From contig NC_079875.1 in assembly GCF_029227915.1 (NCBI RefSeq), positions 30,569,501-30,633,500 on the forward strand: a stretch of DNA of 64,000 nt, in the 5' to 3' direction. Position 1 is the stretch's first letter, and each line of letters begins with the position of its first letter. Source of the stretch: Hydractinia symbiolongicarpus (lineage: Eukaryota; Cnidaria; Hydrozoa; Anthoathecata; Hydractiniidae). Shown here piece by piece: positions 1 to 10,165 of the stretch. The notes below the pieces were generated by a model that saw only the letters and a program-made list of their open reading frames with translations, ran no database searches and was not told where the DNA came from. The position numbers were made by a program, and so were the translations under genes.

Positions 1-152
1 TCTTATTTTGCTTTTTATAGAAAGGTGAAAATTTATCCAAAAAATTCTAAATGTATATATATATATTAAAACTTTTCATTAAAACATGTTTTTGGATATA
101 AGTAAACATAACGAACAACTAAATTAAGCTATGTTGGGTACTTATATTCTAG

Positions 153-1961
153 TTACAAGAAAGATTCAACAAACTAGGAGTATGCCTGTCACACAAGATG
201 AAAGGAAATCTGTTAAACTTGATTGGAAGCCACTATATGGAAAAGGCGATTGATTTAGTGAAAAACAACACAACACTCAGAGGAAGCGGCGATAACTGGG
301 ATCTGAAAGTACTAGTGGAGACAAGAAAGGGTGTTGACAACAAAGATTACCATCTTTTTGCAACAAATCTAATCGCAAACAGAATTCGTTTTGACCATCT
401 TCCAAACAACCAGCCAATTGGAGATATTCGATATATGGACAGGAAGAAATTTGCTGTCAATATGGCAGAATGGGAATGTTACAGACAGACAACAAAGGTT
501 CTGATTGGAAGAATTCTGGTTGAGTTTTTCCCAAAATTTAAATTTTTAAAAAAAGTAATCCCAGATCATATTGACAACAGATTTAGTGACAAAATGTCCC
601 AAAAGTCAACAATAATTTCAATGCCGATCATTGATGCAAATGAAGCAAGGTATGCAGATTGTGTCGAGATCCTGCGAACATATGAGAAATGGATTGCAGA
701 GATATACCAAAAGGCTGGTAAACTGACTGACATGCCAATTATCGACAATACACCATTACCTGAAAACACAGCTGAGCCAGGTCAATCATATTCTCATACT
801 GTGTTTACCAACGAAGATCCAAAGAAGGACATGAAAATAATGTTTAGTGGTGATCAGCTGACACGAGTCCGTTTCGCTGGTGCGAAATCCCTATTAGCTG
901 GGAATCACACACCAACAGACCGGTTGGAGCATTGTTCCCCTTTCAAAGCTGCAATGTGGCACTGTAAGGCATCTTTACTTCAATATTCATTTGCTCTGCT
1001 TTACTCAGCAAACTCTGTCAACCAGATAGGAACACTGAAGTATTTCAGGGAGAAAATGAATAGAAGGAATTCAACCCCAGGTAAAGTGTTAGACTCATAC
1101 GAAGGTAGTGAAGATCTGTTTTTAAGTGTTGGTAGAGCATATGTTGTTGTAGCAGCAATGTCTTTTTTGGAGATGGATACATTGGAAGATGAACCAAAAA
1201 GACATCCCTTTCCTAAAAATTTGGTGCATGCTAGCAAAGAGGTAAAAAAAGAATATTTTAACACTTTACTGGATAATTTTGTCGATCAATTTGTTCTCCA
1301 AAAATCAATTGAAGATGGTGATCAAGTGAAAAATTACGGTCTGTGTATCATTTTCTTAACAGTCCTCATCCTTCAGATGAAAGATACAGCTAAAGAAGGA
1401 GATGGTGACAGAAACCTCATCAATCAAAAGCTTTTGTTGTCAATATTTCGATCACTTGGTGCATACAGTAAATATGCGATAGAGATGTTTGTAAGCATTG
1501 CACAAGTAGAATGCTTGTTGACACCTAGATTGTCTGAGGAGTTCAAATGGGGATACTTTTCAAATTGGAGAGGTGGAGCAGGGCAAAACATTGAAGATGA
1601 TCTATCACAAGAAATCAGTAATCGTTTAGGAAAACACATCGTGCAAAGAATGGGAGCAAATAAAACAATAAAATCCATTAGCAAAGTGTGCAAGGCTGTG
1701 AGCGGTGTAAAAGAAATCAAAGAAAATTATGATCAAAACCTAAATATTCATGATACATCGGTCCAACACTCTAAACGAGAGTCCATATCTGATGAAAAAG
1801 AGATGACAAACGACCTGCTTAATCTTCGCCCATTTAGCCACATTGTTGGAAGAGCTCATCAAAGTTTTCCTGATATTAAACGTTCCCCACTACGTTACTT
1901 GAATATTGTAGAACATCAAAAATGGTTAGAAAAACATAAATTACAGCTATATGTTCCCTAG
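153..1961 (+). CDS. DUF6589-domain protein, transposon-associated (5' partial)
   Basis: Seen: a 602-codon frame with no internal stop. The first ATG is at 198, but the frame stays open to 153, right after a pyrimidine-rich stretch ending in TAG (150-152). The extra 15 residues (LQERFNKLGVCLSHK) continue naturally into the protein. I therefore read 151-152 as a 3' splice site, with an upstream exon beyond the window. Numbered from the ATG, the best marked block is residues 214-330: GDQLT near 218-222, a His/Cys pair in AMWHC, then SVNQIGTLKYF and the SEDLFLSVGRAYV region. Family knowledge: this pattern fits DUF6589, a domain of unknown biochemistry common in cnidarian and fungal repeats; an RNase H-like transposase role is only my inference. 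Neighbour: it converges on the RecQ-like gene, stop codons about 230 bp apart. No signal peptide or membrane segment is evident. Confidence 0.72.
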   Translation, partial: LQERFNKLGVCLSHKMKGNLLNLIGSHYMEKAIDLVKNNTTLRGSGDNWDLKVLVETRKGVDNKDYHLFATNLIANRIRFDHLPNNQPIGDIRYMDRKKFAVNMAEWECYRQTTKVLIGRILVEFFPKFKFLKKVIPDHIDNRFSDKMSQKSTIISMPIIDANEARYADCVEILRTYEKWIAEIYQKAGKLTDMPIIDNTPLPENTAEPGQSYSHTVFTNEDPKKDMKIMFSGDQLTRVRFAGAKSLLAGNHTPTDRLEHCSPFKAAMWHCKASLLQYSFALLYSANSVNQIGTLKYFREKMNRRNSTPGKVLDSYEGSEDLFLSVGRAYVVVAAMSFLEMDTLEDEPKRHPFPKNLVHASKEVKKEYFNTLLDNFVDQFVLQKSIEDGDQVKNYGLCIIFLTVLILQMKDTAKEGDGDRNLINQKLLLSIFRSLGAYSKYAIEMFVSIAQVECLLTPRLSEEFKWGYFSNWRGGAGQNIEDDLSQEISNRLGKHIVQRMGANKTIKSISKVCKAVSGVKEIKENYDQNLNIHDTSVQHSKRESISDEKEMTNDLLNLRPFSHIVGRAHQSFPDIKRSPLRYLNIVEHQKWLEKHKLQLYVP

Positions 1962-2188
1962 GATTTTATAAAGTAAGAATCTGTTATATCAAGGTGAGTT
2001 CCATAAACGTATATATATTATTTATGCTAACATTGACTGCTGATAATTCAAACCTCCAGAAAAAGTAGAACTTTTTTAAATTCTGTCTACTGAGTGCTTT
2101 TAATCTTACAAGTTTGTTTTATCAGAAGTGAATATTATATACTATATATTTTAAAGTTTGTTTATATATATTTATATATATACCTAAA

Positions 2189-4150
2189 TTATTTATGCTT
2201 TGGGGCATACTTATTTATTTTATCGTATATGGTGGTAGCATATTGATCATCCCAAACATCATATTCAAATAACAGATCATTTTTAGATCTTATAAATGGA
2301 AGTTTACTCAATAGTGTTTGAACCAAATTTTTATTGATAGATGGAAGTTCATAAGTTTGATCAAGGGTAGTCAATAGCGAAAGTCTCCAAGTTTCAATAA
2401 TTTCTTTCAGCTCAGTTTGTAAGCATTTAAAAGCATCTTCTGATACTAAATCACGGCAAGGTAATGTTGTTTCTTTTATCAGCAAATTAGACTTTGTACA
2501 ATTTGAGCAACAATTATCTTGTTCATATTTTTTAAAACCAAAGAAATTTAGAATAAATTTCCTTAAGCACAGATCTGTTTTGCAGAAGCACTTCATGCTA
2601 TCGTCAACATTATTTTTATTAACAGCAATATCTGCATTATTGTAATACAATGTTGCAGTTGAGTTTTGCCCACACCTTCCAGCTCTACCAATTTCTTGCA
2701 TGTAAGATTCAATATTGGCTGGAGGCGTTATGTGGATAACTTCAGTAACCTTTGGTGCATTAACACCCATCCCGAGTGCTGTGGTTGCAAACACAACTCT
2801 AATAGACGAATCTTGTTTTGTAATTTCATCTAAGATTTCTTTCTTCATTCTAGATGTTTGAGGAGCATGAAATTGACAAAATAGTTTTGTGTTATTTGGA
2901 GTTACTGTTTGCTGAAATAACGAATAAGCATAGCCACAATATTTTAGCTTCATGTAAATGATTGTCATGGGATAATCATCCCGTAATTTATTTAACTCTT
3001 TAGCAATGGGAACTAAAATATCGTCATAGCTTCTTAAGCCAAAGTTGTTTCCGCGTCTTGGCAATTTCTTTAAAAATATATTTTTTCTATTTGGATTTGC
3101 AACAACAACCTTACAATAAGGACTGAAACATAGTTTCTCTTTTAAAATTTTTATTTTGCTTGGGGGTGCAGTTGCTGTCAAAGCAATCATGGGTGTGCTT
3201 GGAAAAAGAGCTTTCAGTGTGCATAATTTTCCAAAATCTTCACGAAATTCAGCACCCCTAAAACATATAAATGGAGTGTTTTTTTTTAAATTTTGTATAG
3301 CTAATATATTAGCAATTTATTATATTATGTACCAACAGATATATATTATCAACTTGTCAAAAGATATGTTCGTTTATATTAGTTTCATTATATATTTTCA
3401 TATATATATTACATATAGCTATATATATATAACAGATTTTTATACTGTATATATTCAGTTTTGTTAAATATTTCATATGATATGTGCTATATACATACCT
3501 ACAGTACTTCATTATTATTTTATAAAATGAATTTTAAAAACCACCAAAGTTTTTTTATAATTTTATAATCTATATTCTTGAATAGCCAGCTAGAGCTAGT
3601 TTACTTGCCACATTTCAACACAATGCGCTTCATCAACCACGCAAGCTACCACATTTTGTTGATAAATTTTGCTCTTTAAAATTGAACGCCCTTGATCAGA
3701 TAAAAAGGATTCTGGATGGGCAAATAAAATCTTAATATCTCCGTTTTTAATACCACAATCAATTGTAATATTTGTACCATCATGGTCGTCCTCCACTGCA
3801 TCATTACTTCCAAACAAGCTCTCATCTGCCTCAAACTTCCTCTGTTCCAAGTTCAATACAGCAGCAGAAAAACCAATCCCATTCAAGTATTTCACCTGAT
3901 CATTTATAATGGAAGTTAAAGGGCTGATGACCAAAACAATATTCTTTTCATTTTTAACTGGGAAGAGATCAGCAAGTAAATGAAAAATAATTGATTTTCC
4001 AAATCCAGTAGGCAGAACTGCCACCACATCATTCCCCTTTAACAAAGCTTCCAAACATATGACTTGCTTTGGTTTCAGGCAAAACTGAAAAATGTAATTA
4101 TTTAATGCGAAAGATATTCGCTTTAAAATATCAATATACGTTAGAGCCAT
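2189..4150 (-). CDS. RecQ-like ATP-dependent DNA helicase, two exons
   Basis: Exon 1 is 4150-3609 and exon 2 is 3257-2189; joined they give 536 residues. I start at the ATG at 4150; the GTG just upstream is not credible in a eukaryote. Visible superfamily 2 motifs: Walker A PTGFGKS (residues 47-53), Ia VISPLTS, DEAH box (173-176) followed by CVEMW, TATAP (motif III), and motifs V-VI in FATTALGMGVNAP and QEIGRAGRCGQ. A Cys-rich segment (CFC...C...CC..C) follows, matching the zinc-binding part of RecQ proteins. There is no HRDC-like tail, so it is shorter than BLM or WRN. Role by family: 3'-5' DNA unwinding. It is convergent with the DUF6589 gene, and I infer a shared mobile element rather than a host repair gene. 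All core motifs look intact, so it may be recently active. Confidence 0.8.
3258..3608 (-). other. GC-AG intron of the RecQ-like gene
   Basis: Read on the minus strand, exon 1 ends ...GAA ATG TG and the intron opens with GCAAGT; it closes with TTTTAG before GGGTGCTGAA. This junction completes a Trp codon across the splice (TG|G), giving DEAHCVEMW-GAEFREDF, the expected RecQ order. The nearby GT choices fail: GTAAAC leads straight to a stop in exon 2, and GTGGCA drops the conserved Trp. GC-AG introns are a known minor class whose donors tend to match consensus strongly, as here. Length is 351 nt and very AT-rich. Confidence 0.7.
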
Positions 4151-4302
4151 CACGACCTAAAGCCTTCAAGGTCCAGTCTTCACTAAAAAGTTCTATTTCC
4201 ATTGATCACGATAAAATCCAGACCCTAATAATTAAATTGAAACTCGCTTACCAAAGACTAGGAAGTATAAAATTCCTGATAAACGAGACACGAGTGCATT
4301 AA

Positions 4303-5760
4303 TTAAAAATCTGCGAAAATCAAAGATTTTTGACCAGCCTCCACCAGGGCCATGTTCGTCTCGCCGTCCGATATTCAAAAAGAGACAACTTGTCCTGGGA
4401 TCGAGGTTGAGCTAGCTAGTCAGCTATAAGCTAATAACGGATATTACTGATGTCGATTTTGTGTTACTTATAGTCTAATTTCTAGCTAAACACGGACAGT
4501 TTTTTTTGTTTAGTTTCAGCAACTGATCTGACATCTCCTCGTGTGGCATGCAATAATATGCTAGGTAAATCTTGCTAAAATAAAAAATTCCTAGCAGATT
4601 TCTTCTTACAAAAGCATCATAGAGCACACATATGTTAGAGGACCACTGAAAATGTAAACAAAGAAATCTGCCTATATAGCTAGCTAGGGGCGGGCAACAA
4701 AATAGGTTTGCGACGCTTAGTGGGTTTTTTCAGCAAAAGGTGTAGTGGTCAGGATGAGATAAATTTGCTAAAGATATTTATTTCATGGTGAAAATCTATT
4801 TAAGCATGAGTCATGGTCATGGCTTTTTTCTTTGTGTTTTAGCTGTGTAGTTAAAACACAAAGGCAGAAGGTATGGGATAAAGTTTCTTGGTTATTTGAA
4901 CAATGGCAAATGTCATCCATGACAGGCTCATTTTCCAGTATCAAATTCTGCTCTCTGCCAGTTTGTTACAAAGGTTTGTTCTGTTGATCGGAAGTTCAAT
5001 GTGTATATAGTTAATATATAAATATATTCTTTGTAACATGCTATTTGTTTGTTTATTGTTTACTATTTGTTGTGGTATGTTATGTCAAAAGTCAATCTTT
5101 CCTAAAATTTCTCGTTTTTAAATGTATCAAACTTAAAATTCCGAAACTGCTCTTATCCAAATTAATATATTAAAATTCTTTAAGACTGAATTTCTATATT
5201 GGCTGCACCTAGTCTTACGTTCTGTGGTTGTTTTGTAAACACTAAAAACAGGACCATTTTTATCTTATACAAGGGAGCGTTTAAGTTTATAATTATTTTC
5301 TACAATAAGCATAACGTAAGCATTACTCTAAGTCTGCTTGTATTGTTTGGATAAGCATAGCCCAGCGTGATTTCGAATTTTCACTTGCTCATAAGCCATG
5401 TAAAGAATAAGAATTACCGCAGTGAGGCTGAACCTTGAAAGCTATGTTATGTTCAGGATTATTGTTAGGGCATTTTAAATTTCCCACGTTGTTTCTCGTG
5501 CTGACCCGCCGCTTAACTCGCAATTCTCAATGAGACGGAAAATGTAGGTAGTATATGTGCTATAGATACAAAAAACGGGCTTAAGGTTAGTCGGGGGAGC
5601 ATTTTTTAATCAACAATGCATAAATTTAGTCGCATTTCCTGGGACTTGTTAAAGAAATTTTCTTTATATTTCTCTCTCCTACATTGTCAAAGCTCATTAG
5701 TTATAATATGAAAACAGTTATAGTCTGGTGGCTCAAAGTAAGCGCAAAATTTAGTCATTT
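4303..5760. other. Intergenic, no gene recognised
   Basis: AT-rich DNA upstream of the RecQ-like gene, with scattered TAGCTAGC words and no frame showing family motifs. It presumably holds that gene's promoter, but no element can be pinpointed. I found no inverted end matching anything left of the DUF6589 gene, whose 5' side is outside the window. Confidence 0.5.
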
Positions 5761-7468
5761 TTGCGGAGAGAAGCGGAGTGCGCGCCAGCGCACGGAGCGT
5801 AGCGGAGCCCATTTCCTCATTAAATAAGCCAAATATAAGGGACGGAGGAGAGTGTATAGGATTTCCGCACGTATACATCAAAATTTAAATTTTCGTAGGA
5901 CGTTTTTCGACTGGGTTGCCCCGTAATTTTTCTGGTTATTTTTTCGTAAATTTCAGATTGAGCGAGTATATACGGCGATGGAGTGCTTTTGTTTATTTAA
6001 AGATCTCCTAGCGGGAACTTCCAGTTGAGACTAAGTTAGTTCTAACCACGTGATTCATAAGTCACTTTGACTAATATCACGTGACTTTTTCTCGGATAAC
6101 ATAGCGCCTCAAACTCAAACTTCCGTTAATCTAAGCTAGCTTTATCGCAGCCGAAGGAGGACTGCAGATTTAGATAGAATAATAATAGAACATAGATAGC
6201 ATTTAGCTACCTAGCTACTGTAAGAGTTAGCTAGCATAAAAACAAACAAACAATGCAATATAGCTAGCATAAAACTAGCTACAAAGCTTGCAGAAAATTA
6301 ACTACTTAGCTGGGATAGAACTACCCATGTAGCTAGCAATAAATTGCTATTTTTGCTAGCATAAAATCAGCAACATAGTTAGCATAGAAAAATTGTTTGA
6401 GACTGATTTTCTACCTATCCTCTATCTAGCTAGCTATTATACATAGCTATATACTACACAGTGAGTGAGATAATTCTACTCTGTAGGAATGTCCCATCAT
6501 ACAGCTTGTTCTAGCTACAATCGTCCACAAAATGGCCAAACATAGCCATATATACAGGTATGTCACGTGTAATTGTTTACGTTGCTTAGCTACAAATGGG
6601 CAGTTCTTAACATTAAGGGGGAATAGAGAGCTATATTTTCGTGGACGGTTGTAGCTAGCTATATATATTGTACACACGTCAGGAAATAAACTTTTTTAAC
6701 CCTGCCGCTGAGAAAATTATTTCAATATATATATATATATATATCGGGAAATTTTTACAACATCAACATTTGTTATTACTGAGGCTTTTTAAATTCTGAA
6801 TAGCGGTTCTCGTTCAATCGTCGACATGTGTTGAAAATCTGCAAATGTATTCATTATTTCTTTTTCACGATATGTATATGTTTTTTTCAGTTTGGAATAA
6901 GAGCTTTTTATCCTACCGTCATGAAAACTTGTTTGCAAAATAAACATATACTGCTGTTTGATTTTTAGCTGGACAGGATAACAACAGGCTGTTTCCGCTG
7001 TGTTTTTTTAAACCGAAGTTGCAAGAAAGTTTTTTGGGAAAATGTGTTACGCCTATCAGATGTCACAATTAATTTTTGATCTTTCACAGAAACTTTTCCC
7101 ATAAAATATTGCAGTTTTTTTTTGCTTTAAGAGGGTAAAAACAGGTTATAAACTGTATTTTTATTTTTAAATGTTACAAAATTTTCCACAAAGTAAAATT
7201 GTTTTAGGTGTGTAGGATTACAACAGCTTGTTAACTGTCTGTTTGTTTGAACCGAAGTTAGGATATATAAGATGCACATGTAAAGTTTTTCATATATATA
7301 TATTCATGCCCTGTTGGTCTAATGGCCATGACACTCATGCAAATGAGAGATCCAGGTTCAAATCCTGGACAGGGCTAGGAAAAATATAATTATCTTGCAT
7401 CTACAACAAGCAGGTATTCATAAGTATATGATATTAGCTATATTGAGTATAATAGGTAATCTTTTGAG
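5761..7468 (+). repeat. Interspersed repeat, copy A (tRNA-like-bearing family)
   Basis: Matches 55195-57183 in the same orientation. Both copies open with TTGCGGAGAGAAGCGGAG, pass through a TAGCTAGC-rich stretch, carry the tRNA-like module near the 3' end, and stop within GGTAATCTTTTGAGT. The copies differ by block indels. A has about 400 bp (roughly 6695-7090) missing from B. B has about 500 bp (roughly 56470-56975) and about 120 bp (55608-55728) missing from A. No terminal inverted repeat or protein was recognised. It could be a long tRNA-derived element or a non-autonomous DNA transposon. Confidence 0.7.
7308..7375 (+). ncRNA. tRNA-like Pol III module (degenerate tRNA, SINE-type head)
   Basis: The acceptor stem GCCCTGT/ACAGGGC pairs perfectly, and the T arm CCAGG-TTCAAAT-CCTGG is perfect. 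TGGTCTAATGG fits the A box and GGTTCAAATCC the B box. The region between D and T arms is too short: CTCATGCAAATGAG would leave only a 4-nt loop, so no normal 7-nt anticodon loop forms. I read it as a tRNA-derived promoter module inside a repeat rather than a working tRNA. A near-identical copy sits at 57022. Confidence 0.6.
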
Positions 7469-8220
7469 TTGTACTTAATGCCTTTGCCTTGGCAACCTCT
7501 CCGCAACACTTTCTATACTAGTTTCGCGGTTTCTTTTTCCCACTAAAATAATCCCGACTGCGGAATTACTCAAATCCATACTAAAAAGGCGAAATTACTA
7601 GAGTCAGGGTATTGTTATGTCATAACTAGATTATAAGAAAATGGTGGAGTGAAGTGGGGCAAAAAATTATGATCAAATTATGCTTCTGCTTTGAAAAATC
7701 ACTTCTATTTGGACGTGTTTCAATATCGCCTCTGTCAATGTTTTATCTGCAATTGGCCTATAAACAGAGGGTGTTATACATAGTAAATTTTAGTGATAAA
7801 ATAAATAATTGGCTTAAGTGAGGTGCTTATACTCGGGTTGGGCTTATGTTCGGAGGTCTAAACGATAAATGCTTACGAAATAAAAAATTTAAACCATAAT
7901 ATAAATTTAAACAATTGCTGGAACGTTTTTTCCTAAGTAACTAAACAATGGTGCGAGATATGTCTAATAAACAATTAAATACAAGTATTCAGAAAATTAC
8001 AATTGTGTTCTCAAGATCATTAAGAAAAAATATGTCGAAACACGTTTGTATTTAACTAAGCAATATTTTGGTCGATAAGTGAAAAAATCAGTGAATGTTG
8101 AATGCTTAAGTCTCTATTTTTGTCTCCGCATGCGCTGCTTTCTGGTCTTGAAATTGTGTTGCGTAGTTATATTATGGTAAGTTAAGCCATTACACCCGTA
8201 AGTCAGAACCTAGGCTTTGT
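7469..8220. other. Intergenic, no gene recognised
   Basis: AT-rich sequence between repeat copy A and the degenerate repeat at 8.2 kb. No coding frame, RNA fold or inverted ends stood out. Confidence 0.45.
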
Positions 8221-8345
8221 TTAAGAGCCCGGGTTTTCAACGAGAACCCTGGTTTTCATCGTTAGAAACCCGTGTTTCCATATCGAAAACCCTGGATATG
8301 CATTGAAAACCAAGGATTTTATTTGCTTCCCAGGTTTTCATGAAT
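8221..8345. repeat. Degenerate short tandem repeat (CCC-GG-TTTTCA motif)
   Basis: Five or so imperfect units of about 22-28 bp built on AACCCTGGTTTTCAT-like words, such as GAGAACCCTGGTTTTCATCG and CCCAGGTTTTCATGA. It sits in otherwise unique DNA, and no protein frame explains it. Confidence 0.4.
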
Positions 8346-8580
8346 AAATGTGACAAATGGCTGTCATACATGTCAGAATAAAAATGTGAGTATAAAAAAA
8401 AATAGTTTGGCAGTCGAACTACGGGAAATCTTTTGTAAATATTTTTCATATACTAAGCCGTTACTATGACAAATGCTGATTACGAGGCTGGGTGTAAAAA
8501 CATTAGGGATGCTCGAAACCACCTTTGTTTACAAGACCGCGGAAAGGTGACAAGTTAATCGCAGAAGAAGTAAAGCGGCA

Positions 8581-9515
8581 ATGAGACAGAAATCTTTTAT
8601 CGCAATGTCAAGACTAGCTTCTCTAACACTCAACAGAATGACCAAACAGAGGGGTCTGACAACAAAACAGATGCATGCGTTGCGTAATTTCTTTTATATG
8701 TTGATATTTAATTCACCACTCCGAAACATAATTCACCTTGGTTCTCTGGAACAATTAAAACTTGCTTTACAGAAAGCGAATAGCGATGCCATGACATTTT
8801 TAGTCAAAATAACAAATTGACTCATTGGTGACTGCATTCAGGAAAAGATCTAAATTGGATTCAGACATTCATGCCCTTCTTAGTTATTTATTGGATGAGG
8901 TGATTAGAATGCACAAAGATGATCCACTACCAGCAGATGCAACACCCATCTCGTTATCTTATAACCCTCCCAAATTAGGAAGGGCATACTACTTTAAAAA
9001 AAATGATTGACAAGTAAGTTCAGCGTTGACAAAAGTGGCAAAGATTCCGGTAAAGTGACTTGTTAAAAGCACTACGCAAATGTAACAATGCCTAGATCAA
9101 TGTTTTTGTTCTTGTGGTTCTGTCCTTTGCATGGACACTGCTACGGTTGCCACTGTAAATGGAAGTTAAGGTAGAAAAGATACGTCGCACTCCCTATATG
9201 CACACTTACCCGCAGCTCGGCATGCTATATTTTACGACTTTTTGTATGGACTAGAAGAGTATTCTTTGAATAGGGAAGCTGGTTACTACGCAAATACGCC
9301 CTCTTTCCACGACATTTTCCATGAATTCAGTGATAAATATTCTTCTATATACAATTCGGGAAGAACAGTAAAATACGATGGCGTAAATTCATCACTTTGC
9401 GAGAAGTTTAATTCTTTCCTACAATGTATAAAGGCGTCTGCCCGACATATTATCCAGGAAAAATTCATGTTTTATGTTAAGTTTATAATAAAAATTAAAC
9501 GAATGAATGAATGAA
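8581..9515 (+). pseudogene. Broken transposase-like gene (KDZ/Plavaka-type remnant)
   Basis: Three frame-shifted pieces lie in order. 8581-8820 carries a helical block with SPLRNIIHLGSLEQLKLAL. 8825-9010 includes DIHALLSYLLDEVIRMHKDD. The best piece, from about 9196 to 9515, reads HSLYAHLPAARHAIFYDF, then LNREAGYYANTPSFHDIFHEF, then VNSSLCEKFNSFL and a final QEKFMFYVKF. Just before it another frame gives FCPLHGHCYGCH. The order Cys/His cluster, paired-acid middle, N..CE..NS.L and terminal F-rich helix recalls KDZ-superfamily transposases, but that assignment is by resemblance only. Stops and frameshifts separate the pieces, so no functional product is expected. The apparent starts at 8825 and 9242 are not ATG. 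Confidence 0.45.
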
Positions 9516-9769
9516 AGATATGAAAAACGATTACAAATTGCTGCGCGATTTTGATAACTCGCCGTTATCTAGTGGAGATAAAACAACATGCATCAATAGA
9601 ACAGTACTAACGACTCATCATTTCCACAAAGCTTTTATTCCTGATAATCTTTATATCATGTTACATGCATAGACTTCATAGGACTTAAGCAATATCTCTA
9701 AAATGTAATCTGAATTTTGCTGACCACGCCCGCTCGTCTTAAGTCACGCACGAAAAAACAGAAAGCACA

Positions 9770-10165
9770 TCAGAAATAATTTCATAGACCAGGCCCGAAT
9801 TAGAAGCTTTTTTTTCTGACATTTTATATTTCAGACCAAAATTCGACGAAACAGGAGAAATGGAGTGCGCATAAGAAGTACTTTCATAGACTTACCCCAA
9901 TGCGGAGCTTTTTTTTCTGAAATTTTATTTTTCAGACCAAAATTCGACGAAACAGGAGAAATGGAGTGCGCATAAGAAGTACTTTCATAGACTTACCCCA
10001 ATGCGGAGCTTTTTTTTCTGAAATTTTATTTTTCAGACCAAAATTCGACGAAACAAGAGAAATGGGGAGCGCATAAGAAATAATTTCATAGACCAGGCCC
10101 GAATTCGGAGCTTTTTTTTCTGAAATTTTATATTTCAGACCAAAATTCGACGAAACAGGCATTTT
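9770..10165. repeat. Tandem repeat, about 101-bp unit, four copies
   Basis: The word CAGACCAAAATTCGACGAAAC recurs (with small changes) at about 9832, 9933, 10034 and 10136, a period of 101-102 bp. Each unit also has a T-run after GAGCTT and TTTCATAGAC. The two inner units are almost identical and the outer ones differ. No function is apparent. Confidence 0.8.

Noticed and set aside
4069-4302. Plus-strand frame across the RecQ start
   Set aside because: It is antisense to exon 1 and its upstream region, without motifs.
5687-5881. Minus-strand frame with NPIHSPPSLIFGLFNEEMGS shared with 55139-55324
   Set aside because: The frame is open in both repeat copies, but the DNA there is no more conserved than the rest of the repeat, and no start or family was recognised.
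7308-7375. Functional tRNA gene
   Set aside because: Outer stems are perfect, but the anticodon arm cannot form a 7-nt loop and the gene is about 4 nt short; it lies in a repeated element.
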